Position numbers and translations under genes: made by a program
The notes under the pieces: model-generated
The model's database searches: none
What the model was told of the DNA's origin: nothing
What the model saw: the letters and a program-made list of their open reading frames with translations, nothing else
Part shown: positions 6,730 to 14,219 of the stretch, piece after piece
Layout: each line of letters starts with the position of its first letter
Numbering within the stretch: the first letter of the stretch is position 1
Source: SCUS01 sp966211675
Lineage (GTDB): Bacteria > Myxococcota_A > Polyangia > Polyangiales > Ga0077539
Assembly: GCA_966211675.1 (NCBI GenBank)
Contig: CBIHPK010000080.1
Location: 1-34,795, forward strand
Direction: 5' to 3'
Length of the DNA stretch: 34,795 nt

Positions 6730-6776
6730 CCGACACAGCGCTGGCCAGAGGTGGCACGTGCCAGCGCCGGTGTCGG
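6730..6776. promoter_or_regulatory. Large inverted repeat with embedded palindrome, upstream of lanC
   Basis: Arms CCGACAC (6730-6736) plus GCGCTGGC (6738-6745) pair with GCCAGCGC (6760-6767) plus GTGTCGG (6770-6776), giving 15 Watson-Crick pairs with a small bulge and a 14-base loop. Part of it, TGGCACGTGCCA at 6752-6763, is itself a perfect 12-bp palindrome. It ends about 20 bases before the lanC ATG, so it could be an operator for a dimeric regulator or an RNA structure in the lanC leader. No U-run follows on either strand. Confidence 0.55.
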
Positions 6777-6833
6777 TCGGGTGCCAGAGGAGCGACCGGA
6801 GACCCACGTCGCGAGCGCTCATCGATCCGTGGT

Positions 6834-6860
6834 TGACACTGCTTCGCTATGCTGACACTG
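6834..6860. promoter_or_regulatory. Direct repeat TGACACTG x2 in the lanC-peroxiredoxin intergenic region
   Basis: TGACACTG occurs at 6834-6841 and 6853-6860, 19 bp apart (about two helical turns). The first copy overlaps a TTGACA hexamer at 6833-6838, and an AT-rich patch follows at 6861-6875, unusual in this GC-rich DNA. This looks like paired binding sites at the promoter of the peroxiredoxin gene. No convincing -10 hexamer is placed correctly behind TTGACA. Confidence 0.3.
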
Positions 6861-6964
6861 ATTCCAGCATATTGAAGGTGCGCTGTCCTCTTGCGAGCGC
6901 GCTGTGGCGGCTCCATCCGGGCGCCGTCGCCGCCTTCCACACATCGCGACAGGGAGACCGTTCC

Positions 6965-7603
6965 ATGAGCCTGAACCTCGGCAGCATCGCCCCCGATTTC
7001 GAGCAGTCGTCGACCGAAGGGACCATCCGCTTCCACGAGTGGGCGGGGAAGTCCTGGGTGATCTTCTTCTCGCACCCGAAGGACTTCACGCCCGTGTGCA
7101 CCACGGAGCTGGGCTACGTGGCGCGGCTCAAGCCCGAGCTCGACAAGCGCAACGTGAAGGCCATCGCGCTCAGCGTCGACGACGTCGACTCGCACAACCG
7201 CTGGGTCGGCGACATCGAGGAGACACAAGGGTCGAAGATCAACTACCCCATCCTGGCGGACGCCGACCGCAAGGTGGCGAAGCTCTACGGGATGCTCCAC
7301 CCGGAGGCGAGCGACACGCTCACGGTGCGCTCGGTGTTCATCATCGACCCGAACAAGAAGGTGCGCGCGACGCTGACCTACCCGGCCAGCACGGGGCGCA
7401 ACTTCGACGAGCTGCTGCGGCTCATCGACTCGCTCCAGCTCACGGACAGCCACTCCGTCGCCACGCCCGCCAACTGGAAGGACGGCGAGGACGTGGTCAT
7501 CGTCCCGTCGATCCAGGACCCGGCGGTGCTGGCGGAGAAGTTCCCCAAGGGCTTCAAGGCCGTGAAGCCGTACCTGCGCCTCACGCCGCAGCCCAACCGC
7601 TGA
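6965..7603 (+). CDS. 1-Cys peroxiredoxin (Prx6 type)
   Basis: A 212-aa thiol peroxidase reducing H2O2, organic and lipid hydroperoxides in the cytosol. The peroxidatic Cys lies in DFTPVCTTE near residue 45, inside the family motif PxxxT/SxxC. The long C-terminal region (NWKDGEDVVIVPSI through PKGFKAVKPYLRLTPQ) is the dimerisation domain typical of Prx6 enzymes, which are longer than 2-Cys types, and no resolving Cys is seen. The start at 6965 is set by AGGGAGA about 8 bases upstream; the open frame continuing upstream is a shadow over lanC. It is divergent from lanC and shares a 255-bp intergenic region holding an inverted repeat and a direct repeat. Whether peroxide defence and the peptide locus are co-regulated cannot be told. 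Confidence 0.95.
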   Translation: MSLNLGSIAPDFEQSSTEGTIRFHEWAGKSWVIFFSHPKDFTPVCTTELGYVARLKPELDKRNVKAIALSVDDVDSHNRWVGDIEETQGSKINYPILADADRKVAKLYGMLHPEASDTLTVRSVFIIDPNKKVRATLTYPASTGRNFDELLRLIDSLQLTDSHSVATPANWKDGEDVVIVPSIQDPAVLAEKFPKGFKAVKPYLRLTPQPNR

Positions 7604-7769
7604 GGGCGGCGGAGGGCTCCGTGCCACGGCGGCTTCGCACCGCGAGGCGCGCGACGCTGGCTCTCCCACCGGCCATCCGGCCACCGCATCGACCACGCAC
7701 GATCGCCCTGAAAATACGGCCAATTCCGCGTATCGTGAGCGGCATATGCGTTGCGATGGGACAGACCTC

Positions 7770-8495
7770 ATGAACACCTCGAAGCGAACCATCGCCCCCG
7801 CGCTCCTGCTCGGTCTCGCGCCCCTCGCGGGCTGCGCGACGGTCTCGCCCCCGCCCTCCGCGATGGCCCTCGAGGGCGCCTCGCAGGGGCCCGTGGGCAG
7901 CACCTCCGTCACGGCCTTCGGGGCGGCCGCGGGGGGCGTCTTCATCAGCGGCTCCCTCGGCGGCGGCGCCCGCCTCTCCCACCGCCTCTCCAACACGACG
8001 GCGATCGGCGTCGAGGGCATCGCCGGGGCGGTCGTCGACCCGGGCGAGACGCCGGTCGCGCCGCGGCAGCTCTACGCCGGGCGCCTGCACGTGCAGGTGA
8101 ACCCCAACGCCTCGGAGCACGTGGCGATGACCTTCGGCGTCGGCCTCGGAGCGACCAACAACAGCCTCTCGTACAGCACCCTCGACGCGGGCGTGCGGTT
8201 CTCCCATCGCTGGTTCGACGGGTTCTTCGAGCCCTACGTGGGCGGGCTCGTGGCGCTGAGCGTCCCCGGGGCGACCCCCGAGGGCGCGACGCGCACCGCC
8301 GACGCCGACCGGCGCTTCATGGCCACTGGCTACCTCGGCCTCGACGCAGGCTTCGTGCTGCACACCACCGAGCGACTCGACGTGGCCCTCGACGTGTTGA
8401 TCCTCGGCGGGTACAGCGCGGCCAGCGACTCGGTGCTCATCGCCCCCTCCGCGGGCCTCCGCTACGCCTTCGGGGGCGAAACCGCGCGTCGCTGA
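7770..8495 (+). CDS. Lipoprotein with outer-membrane beta-barrel-like body
   Basis: A 241-aa protein beginning at ATG 7770, chosen over an in-frame ATG at 7746 because it puts a basic n-region directly before a hydrophobic stretch and the lipobox LAGC (Cys near residue 22). After a Pro/Ser linker the body has alternating strands rich in Gly and aromatic residues (GGVFISGSLGGGARLSHRL, TAIGVEGIAGAVV, VRFSHRWFDGFFEPYVGGL, GYLGLDAGFVL, SAGLRYAFGG). This resembles small 8-stranded surface barrels of the OmpA/OprF-like type. No named family is recognised. It is likely anchored to or inserted in the outer membrane. A 166-bp gap separates it from the peroxiredoxin, so it probably has its own promoter in the AT-richer patch near 7711-7735. 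Confidence 0.75.
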   Translation: MNTSKRTIAPALLLGLAPLAGCATVSPPPSAMALEGASQGPVGSTSVTAFGAAAGGVFISGSLGGGARLSHRLSNTTAIGVEGIAGAVVDPGETPVAPRQLYAGRLHVQVNPNASEHVAMTFGVGLGATNNSLSYSTLDAGVRFSHRWFDGFFEPYVGGLVALSVPGATPEGATRTADADRRFMATGYLGLDAGFVLHTTERLDVALDVLILGGYSAASDSVLIAPSAGLRYAFGGETARR

Positions 8496-8532
8496 TCCCT
8501 GCGCGACAGAGGCATTGCGGTCGTGATACCGC

Positions 8533-10665
8533 ATGGGGATGCGGCAGCGGGATCGCATCGCGTGGGGCGCTCTGTCCTTGGTCCTGGTCGGCTGCTTCGG
8601 CGGTGCGGAGCCGAGGCCGCCGATCTTCCAGGCCACGGACCCGGGGGTGCGGACGGCCGACCCGCCGGACGCGACGATGCAGGCGAGGGACGCGACGCTC
8701 CCTGCGACGGACGTGACGGTCCCTGCGACGGACGTGACGGTCCCTGCGACGGACGTGACGGTCCCTGCGACGGACGTAACGGTCGAGGCGACGGACGCGA
8801 CGGACCACCCCTCGAAGGAGCCGCTCTCGGGCACCTTCGCGGACCTCTCGACCGCGTTGGCCTCGGCGGTCCCCTTCGCGGTCGCGGGGCTCGACGGCCC
8901 GACCGGACCGGAGGCCACGCTGGGCACCATCGCGGACCTCGACGGCGACGGTCGCGCCGAGGTGCTGCTCTCGGTGTCGCCGGTTCCTGGGGCTGGCGTG
9001 GCCGCGCGCAGCGCCAGCGTGTGGCGCCTGGATGTCGCGACGGGCGCGCTGCGTCCCCACGCGGGCATCGCCGCGCCCGCGGGCTGGACCGCGGTGGGAG
9101 CGGTCGATCTCGACGGCGACGGCGCGGTCGATCTCGTGGGCACCGAGCGCGCCCGCACCGTCGCGTGGGGAGACGGGCGCGGCGGCTTCGCGGCCCCGGC
9201 TCCGCTCGAGGCGCGGAGGCCCAACGACGTGGGCTGGGGGGCCTATGCCCTCGACGACCTCGACGACGACGGCTGGCTCGACGTGCTCGCGGTGCACGAC
9301 GACTGCGTCCCCGGGGTGGTGGCGCCCACCTGCTGCGAGCACTGCGCGTCGCTGGCTCCGCTGCTGCGCACGGGCGCGCGCACCTTCGAGGCGCACACCG
9401 AGCTCATCCCGCAGCCGCCTCGCATGGCCGGCATCGCGGCGCAGGTCACGCGGGCCGGCAACGGCGAGCGCGTGCTGCTGGCGGTCGCCTGGAACCGCCG
9501 CGACGCCTTCACCCAGGTCTTCTTCCGCCGCACCGCGACGACCCCATGGGCCTATCCCCAGTGGTCGGCCTTCGATCCCATTCCCGTGGGCAGCGCCGCC
9601 CTGGAGGGCCGCGAGGCCCCCGACCCGATGGCCTCGATCGCCGCGTGGTCGCCGATGGGCGCCGCCACCGCCGACGTCGACAACGACGGCCTGCAGGACC
9701 TCGTGCTCGCCCTCGAGCCTCGCCTCGCGCTGCTGGCGGGCACCGGCTCGTGGCCGCTGCGTGACCTCACCGCCACCGCGGGCCTCGCCGACCGCCGCCG
9801 CCTGCCCGCGGGCTCGCCCTACGAGGTGCCGTGGGCCGTGGCCTTCGTCGATCTCGACCGCGACGGCAGCCAGGACCTCGTCGTGGCCAACGGCCTCGAC
9901 CCCAGCGCGCCGACCTCGACTCGGGCCACCCACCACGTGACGGCCTACCTCAACGACGGCCACGGCGGCTTCGCGCTCGCCCCCGACGCGCTGGGCATGG
10001 GCCGCGCGGGGCAGTGGCGCACGCTCACCCTCGGCGACCTCGACGGCGACGCCGTGGCGGACGTGGTGGTGGGCGGACTCGGCGAGCTGCCGCGGGTCTA
10101 CCGCAACGGGCTGCGAGGCGCGGGGCGGGCGCTGGCGCTGCGGCTCCGAGGGACGACGAGCAACCACCTGGGGGTGGGCGCGAGGGTCGAGCTCTGGCCC
10201 GCGGGCGCCGCGACGCCGCAGCGCTTCGTCGTGGGCGCGCCGGCCGGTCCGCTGGTGGTCGCCGAGCCGAGGGTGTTCGTGGGCCTCGGGGCGGCCACGA
10301 CGGCGAGGGCGAGGATCACCTGGCCCTCGGGGACCGTGCAGGAGATCGCCGACCTCGCGGCGGGCGAGACGCGCACCCTCACCGAGCCCGAGGTGCTCCG
10401 CATCGATCCGCCGGACCGCCACGTCGCGGGCTTCGGCGCCGAGGTGACGATCACCGTGACCCCCCGCGACGCCGCGGGGAGGCCGCGCCGGGGAGCGAGG
10501 GTGACGGCGACGACGTGGCCTCACCTGGGAAGCTCGGTGCGGGTGAGCGCGGCGGGGGAGGCCTACACCGCGAGGGTCGCCGGGCTGCGAGGCACCAGCG
10601 CGGCGGTCGAGGTGCAGATCGACGGGGTGCCCCTCGGCGTGCGGCCTCGGGTGTGGTTCGACTGA
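8533..10665 (+). CDS. VCBS/FG-GAP repeat lipoprotein with ASPIC/UnbV domain
   Basis: A 710-aa exported lipoprotein: a hydrophobic signal ending in the lipobox LVGC (Cys near 21), then a stalk of tandem PATDVTV repeats (residues 57-84), then a seven-bladed FG-GAP propeller. At least six calcium-type loops are visible: DLDGDGRAEV, DLDGDGAVDL, DLDDDGWLDV, DVDNDGLQDL, DLDRDGSQDL and DLDGDAVADV. The ASPIC/UnbV domain follows near residues 545-620 (TTSNHLGVGARVEL, then ARITWPSGTVQEI), and an Ig-like strand-rich tail ends the protein. This order is that of CRTAC1-type proteins, thought to act in surface adhesion or ligand binding with calcium; no enzyme activity is implied. ATG 8539 is an alternative start. 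Its stop lies 8 bp from the convergent thioredoxin stop. Confidence 0.88.
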   Translation: MGMRQRDRIAWGALSLVLVGCFGGAEPRPPIFQATDPGVRTADPPDATMQARDATLPATDVTVPATDVTVPATDVTVPATDVTVEATDATDHPSKEPLSGTFADLSTALASAVPFAVAGLDGPTGPEATLGTIADLDGDGRAEVLLSVSPVPGAGVAARSASVWRLDVATGALRPHAGIAAPAGWTAVGAVDLDGDGAVDLVGTERARTVAWGDGRGGFAAPAPLEARRPNDVGWGAYALDDLDDDGWLDVLAVHDDCVPGVVAPTCCEHCASLAPLLRTGARTFEAHTELIPQPPRMAGIAAQVTRAGNGERVLLAVAWNRRDAFTQVFFRRTATTPWAYPQWSAFDPIPVGSAALEGREAPDPMASIAAWSPMGAATADVDNDGLQDLVLALEPRLALLAGTGSWPLRDLTATAGLADRRRLPAGSPYEVPWAVAFVDLDRDGSQDLVVANGLDPSAPTSTRATHHVTAYLNDGHGGFALAPDALGMGRAGQWRTLTLGDLDGDAVADVVVGGLGELPRVYRNGLRGAGRALALRLRGTTSNHLGVGARVELWPAGAATPQRFVVGAPAGPLVVAEPRVFVGLGAATTARARITWPSGTVQEIADLAAGETRTLTEPEVLRIDPPDRHVAGFGAEVTITVTPRDAAGRPRRGARVTATTWPHLGSSVRVSAAGEAYTARVAGLRGTSAAVEVQIDGVPLGVRPRVWFD
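8701..8784. repeat. Four tandem 21-bp units encoding PATDVTV
   Basis: Four head-to-tail copies of a 21-bp unit begin at 8701, 8722, 8743 and 8764; the first three are identical and the fourth carries one G to A change. They encode the stalk of the VCBS lipoprotein. Near-identity suggests recent expansion and copy number likely to vary between strains. Confidence 0.95.
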
Positions 10666-10673
10666 GCTTCGGT

Positions 10674-11120
10674 TCAGCGAGCGAGGCTCTGGGCCATCCA
10701 CTGCTCGATGGCCGACGCGGGGCGCGACCCGCTGGTGCGCGCGACCTCCGCCCCCGCCCGGAACACCGCCATCGTCGGGATCGACTGGATGCCGTAGCGC
10801 TGGCCCACGGCCGGGTCGACGTCGGTGTTCACCTTGAGCACCAGCACGTCCGAGGCGTGGCGGGCGCTCACCTTCGCGACCTCCGGGGCGACCGCGCGGC
10901 ACGGCCCGCACCACGGCGCCCAGAAGTCGATGAGCACCGGGACGTCGGCGCTCTGGAGCAGCGACTGGAGCTCATCGTCGCGGTCGATGGCGACCACGGA
11001 GCCGGGCTCGTGCACGGTCTGCTGGCACTTGCCGCAGCGGGCGCGGTCACCGAGTCGGCCCGGGGGAATGCGGTTCTTCTGTCCACACGAAGCGCAGGGG
11101 AGCACGAGACCTTGGCCCAT
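10674..11120 (-). CDS. trxC: Zinc-ribbon thioredoxin (thioredoxin 2 type)
   Basis: A 148-aa cytosolic thiol-disulfide oxidoreductase. An N-terminal zinc ribbon is formed by two Cys pairs (CASC at 9-12 and CGKC near 29-32), followed by a thioredoxin fold with the active site WAPWCGPC near residue 70 and the cis-Pro in SIPTMAVF. Zinc ribbon plus WCGPC in about 140-150 residues is the signature of thioredoxin 2, which in E. coli is induced by oxidative stress. The start at 11120 has an extended Shine-Dalgarno, GGAGGTGATC, 2-7 bases upstream. It is convergent with the VCBS lipoprotein gene. An 85-bp gap separates it from the small secreted protein gene upstream, so co-transcription is possible. 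Confidence 0.93.
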   Translation of the reverse strand: MGQGLVLPCASCGQKNRIPPGRLGDRARCGKCQQTVHEPGSVVAIDRDDELQSLLQSADVPVLIDFWAPWCGPCRAVAPEVAKVSARHASDVLVLKVNTDVDPAVGQRYGIQSIPTMAVFRAGAEVARTSGSRPASAIEQWMAQSLAR

Positions 11121-11205
11121 CGGATCACCTCCAGCGTCACGATCAGTCGTCGTGCATTGGTGTGTCCGAGGAGGCCCGGGCGGAAGGGCGTCGGCGTAGG
11201 GGAGT

Positions 11206-11502
11206 CTAGAAGGGGAGCGGGATGAGCGGGTCGCGAGGGTCGCGAGGCGCAGGAACCGGGCGCATCGTGGGCGGCTGCGCCGGGTCGCCCGGCGGGCTCG
11301 GGGCGGCCTCCGGCGGCGGGACGGCGGCGTCGGCGCCGTGGTGGCGCGAGCCGTGGTGCGAGCGGGAGCGGTGCGGGCGAGCGCGGTGGGTGCGCCCCTG
11401 GGCGCCGCGCTGCGCGTCGTCGGAGGCGACGAGGTGGGGCGAGGCTGCGGCGGTGCCGGCGAGCGAGAGCACCACGGCCATCGCGAGGGATCGATGCATC
11501 AT
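11206..11502 (-). CDS. Small basic secreted protein of unknown function
   Basis: A 98-aa protein with a clear Sec signal peptide (MMHRSLAMAVVLSLAGTAAA, cut expected after AAA or AAAS). The mature part is low-complexity: a His/Arg/Ser-rich block (residues 38-56) followed by a Pro-rich tail with PRDPRDPLIPLPF at the end. GAGAGG lies about 9 bases before ATG 11502; the adjacent ATG 11499 is equally possible. The His/Arg block could bind metal or a polyanion such as DNA or exopolysaccharide, but this is speculation from composition. I recognise no family. It lies 94 bp downstream of the propeller gene, across a long inverted repeat, and its Shine-Dalgarno directly follows a T-run. Confidence 0.65.
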   Translation of the reverse strand: MMHRSLAMAVVLSLAGTAAASPHLVASDDAQRGAQGRTHRARPHRSRSHHGSRHHGADAAVPPPEAAPSPPGDPAQPPTMRPVPAPRDPRDPLIPLPF

Positions 11503-11542
11503 CAGCTAAACCTCTCAAAAAGGGGTGCGCAGGGGAGCCCGT

Positions 11543-11597
11543 GCGTCGCGGCGCAAGGAGCCTACGCCCAACGAGGGCGATCGTCCCGCCGCGACGC
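11543..11597 (-). terminator. Long inverted repeat after the propeller gene, possible terminator
   Basis: GCGTCGCGGCG (11543-11553) and CGCCGCGACGC (11587-11597) are perfect 11-bp arms. Inside the loop a second hairpin, CGCCC-AACGA-GGGCG, occupies 11565-11579. The structure begins at the stop codon of the large propeller gene. On the minus strand a run of five T follows 20 bases after the stem (11515-11519), further than in a classic intrinsic terminator. It may stop or attenuate transcription before the small secreted protein gene. Confidence 0.45.
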
Positions 11598-14005
11598 TAC
11601 TGGGCGCGGATGGCCTGGTCGTAGAGCACCAGGCCGTCGACGTTGGAGAGCCAGACGCGGTTCTGCGCGTCGACGGCGATGTCGTTGAAGTCCTCGGTGG
11701 GCAGGCCCTCGCCGCGGCCCAGGCGGGTGAAGCTGCGACCGTCGTAGCGCCACACGCCGCGGGGACCGGCGCCCCAGAGCGACCCGTTGGTGTCGACGGA
11801 GAGGGCGGTCACCCTCGGCTGCGCGGACGAGCCCTCCACGGGGAAGGTGAACTCGTTGTTGGCCCGCAGCCCGAGGCCTTCGGGCGTCGCGAAGTAGATG
11901 CGGTCGCCGAGGGCCCGGGCGATGTCGCCCACGAGGTCGCCGCGCACCCCTTCGGCCTCGCGGAAGCGGGCCACCTCGCCCGCAGGGTTGATGGAGGTCA
12001 TCCCGTCGAGGCCCGCGAACCAGGCGGTCCCGGCCGCGTCGAAGGCCACCGCGGACAGGTCGCTCGGGGCGCGGCGGCTGCCGTTCTCTCCGCCGGTCGC
12101 GGGCACGTTGGCGTTGTACTGCGGGGCGACCGGGGCGTTGGGGTCGAGCACCGCCACGCCCAGCTCTCGCGCGTCGCCGGTGGCCCCGGCCGGGGGCAGC
12201 ACCCGCAGGCCCACCCAGAGCTTGCCCGCGCGGTCGGCGGCGAGGAAGCGCACGTCCACCGTGCCCGGCCCGTAGGTCTCCACCGGGCCGTCGAGCAGGC
12301 GCCTCCACGTGGCGCCCTCCATCTTGTAGCCGCGGAGGATGTTGGCGTCGCCGACCCGCGCGACCGCGTAGGCGTTGGCGCCCTGCGACCAGAACATCAG
12401 CGGGTGCACCTGCGGGTCCTCCTCCAGCGTCACTCGCTCGAAGGTGCGGCCGTTGTAGCGAACGGGACCGCCGTCCTCGCTGACCATCCACACGTTGCCG
12501 CGCGCGTCGGTGGCGAGCGAGAGCGCCCGCCGCTGCATCGCGAGGTCGTGCACGCGGTACTCCACCGGGGCCTGGTTGGGGCGCGTCGCCACCCTGGTCA
12601 CCCCGAGGCCCACGCGAGCGATGAAGGTGTCGCGCCCGGCCACGTCGGCTCGCACCGCGTCGGACGGGACCCGGTCGGCCACCGCGATCAGGCCGTAGGT
12701 GGGCGCGTCGATGGTGGGGCCGCCGCTCTGTCGCTCGATGGGAAAGCCGAGGGCCGGAAGCTCCCGCACCCGGATGGGCGCGAGCACCACCGGGGCGCCC
12801 CCGTCACCGGCCTCCGCGGCGCTGGCGTCCGCGCTCGTCGCTCCGTCCGCGGCGCCGCCGTCGACCGCCGTCGCAGGGCGGGCCGCGACCGAGGCGTCGG
12901 CCACGCTGGCGTCGGTCATCACCGCGGCGTCACCGCGAGCGGTCGCCGGGCTCGCGGGCGGGGTCGCGGGGCGGGCCGGGGTCGCCGGAGCCGCAGGGCG
13001 GGCGGGCGCGGCGGGGCGCGCGGCGGGCCGTCGTCCACGGCGCGCGGGCGTCGGGGGAGCGGGCGGCGGAGGCGGCGGCGGGGGCTCGTAGACCGAGGGG
13101 TGCAGCTCGATGTGGGCGAGGCCACCCGGGGCGGCGGCGCCCGTGGGGAGGAGGTCCTCGCCGCGGTCGAGCACGATCTCGAAGAGCCCCGCCTGGGTCA
13201 CCAGCGCGGCCCCGGCGGCCGAGGGGACCACCGCCAGCCAGGTCGCCCGCGCGGTCTCGCCCGTGGTGTATCCGAACCACCGGGTGCCATCGAAGTGCGC
13301 GAGCTGCATCCCCGTCGGGCCCTGCGCCAGCGCCCAGAGCTTGCCGCCCGGGAGCGACACCACGCTGCGGATCATCTGCTCGGGGATGCCCGATGGGACG
13401 TTGTGCTCGTCGACGGCCGAGAGGTCGGCGGTGAGCACCAGCAGCCCCGTCTGCGCGGTGGCGACCAGCACCCGGTCGTCGGCGCCGCGGGAGAGCTCCG
13501 TCACCTGGTAGCGGTCCGTGAGCTTGGACCAGGCGGTGCCGTTCCAGCGGGCGAGGCCTCGCTCGCCCCCGAGGATGACGCCGTCCGCGGTGGTGATCAG
13601 GGAGGTCGGCTTGCCCACGTCGGGCTGCGCCTGCGGGTGCCCCACCGGAGCGAAGGCCCCGGTGGCCCCGGCGCGCACGACGCCCTGCGCCGTGGCGACC
13701 CAGAGGGCGCTGCCGTCGTCGCTCACGGCCACCGCGAGCAGGCGGTCGGAGGGCAGTCCGTCGCGGGTGGTGAGGCGGGTGGGCGTGCCCCCGGTGGCGG
13801 GGTACTTGAGCAGTCCGCGCTCCGTGGCGACGTAGACGAAGCCCTCGGCGCTGGCGACGTCGTTGATGAAGTCCGAGTCGGTGAAGACCCGCACCGGGCC
13901 CGCGGCGCCGCCCGCGTTGTTGGGGCGCACCCGCGCCGACGAGCAGGACATCGGCAGCGCGGCAAGGGCCAGCGCGGCCAGGACGGAACGGTTCGACAGC
14001 TTCAA
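11597..14005 (-). CDS. Exported two-part beta-propeller protein (Reg_prop-like repeats)
   Basis: An 802-aa protein. The start is a TTG at 14005: a perfect GGAGGTGA lies 5 bases upstream, and this start gives a compact signal sequence (MKLSNRSVLAALALAALPMSC) whose Cys near residue 21 may be lipidated, though PMSC is a poor lipobox. Two propeller halves are present (about 30-300 and 400-802). Their blades resemble the periplasmic 'two-component regulator propeller': RDGLPSDRLLAVAVSDDGSALWVAT, GEGLPTEDFNDIAV and RVWLSNVDGLVLYD. Between the halves is a low-complexity linker (about 304-400) with eight consecutive Pro, then Pro-Ala-Arg, then Ala-Asp-Ser-rich sequence. Such propellers usually form the sensor part of hybrid kinases; here no membrane or kinase domain is attached. 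It is divergent from the hybrid kinase at 14216. Confidence 0.85.
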   Translation of the reverse strand: MKLSNRSVLAALALAALPMSCSSARVRPNNAGGAAGPVRVFTDSDFINDVASAEGFVYVATERGLLKYPATGGTPTRLTTRDGLPSDRLLAVAVSDDGSALWVATAQGVVRAGATGAFAPVGHPQAQPDVGKPTSLITTADGVILGGERGLARWNGTAWSKLTDRYQVTELSRGADDRVLVATAQTGLLVLTADLSAVDEHNVPSGIPEQMIRSVVSLPGGKLWALAQGPTGMQLAHFDGTRWFGYTTGETARATWLAVVPSAAGAALVTQAGLFEIVLDRGEDLLPTGAAAPGGLAHIELHPSVYEPPPPPPPPAPPTPARRGRRPAARPAAPARPAAPATPARPATPPASPATARGDAAVMTDASVADASVAARPATAVDGGAADGATSADASAAEAGDGGAPVVLAPIRVRELPALGFPIERQSGGPTIDAPTYGLIAVADRVPSDAVRADVAGRDTFIARVGLGVTRVATRPNQAPVEYRVHDLAMQRRALSLATDARGNVWMVSEDGGPVRYNGRTFERVTLEEDPQVHPLMFWSQGANAYAVARVGDANILRGYKMEGATWRRLLDGPVETYGPGTVDVRFLAADRAGKLWVGLRVLPPAGATGDARELGVAVLDPNAPVAPQYNANVPATGGENGSRRAPSDLSAVAFDAAGTAWFAGLDGMTSINPAGEVARFREAEGVRGDLVGDIARALGDRIYFATPEGLGLRANNEFTFPVEGSSAQPRVTALSVDTNGSLWGAGPRGVWRYDGRSFTRLGRGEGLPTEDFNDIAVDAQNRVWLSNVDGLVLYDQAIRAQ

Positions 14006-14186
14006 GGACGTCACCTCCAGCGAGCGCGGTGGGTGTCGCCCTGAAGGTCGGAGCTTGTCAACGACGGTTTCCAGCGGCGGAGTCCCGTTGCGCCGCGCCC
14101 GCGACTCCATAGGATTGAATCGCTCCGCTCGCGGGTGCCCGCCCCGTCACGCGGGCGCTAGAGTGCTCTGCGGGGAGACGGTGAGG

Positions 14187-14219
14187 ATGATGGTCGCGAG
14201 CGATTCGGTGAAGCCGTGA
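14187..14219 (+). other. Possible 10-codon leader ORF overlapping the kinase start
   Basis: An ATGATG-initiated frame encoding MMVASDSVKP ends with a TGA that overlaps the kinase GTG start as GTGA. The kinase GTG has only a weak Shine-Dalgarno of its own, so reinitiation from this leader could drive its translation. It may equally be chance in an intergenic region. Confidence 0.2.

Noticed and set aside
5450..6964. Plus-strand frame extending far upstream of the peroxiredoxin start
   Set aside because: It lies opposite lanC and its product is Arg/Ala-rich without domains; the peroxiredoxin has its own ribosome site at 6965.
7714..7733. ATACG/CGTAT inverted repeat before the lipoprotein at 7770
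   Set aside because: Arms of five bases around an AT-rich core fit a generic promoter patch; nothing identifies an operator.
8701..8784. Short regularly spaced repeats as a possible CRISPR array
   Set aside because: Units are 21 bp, directly adjacent without spacers and in coding frame, so they are a protein repeat.
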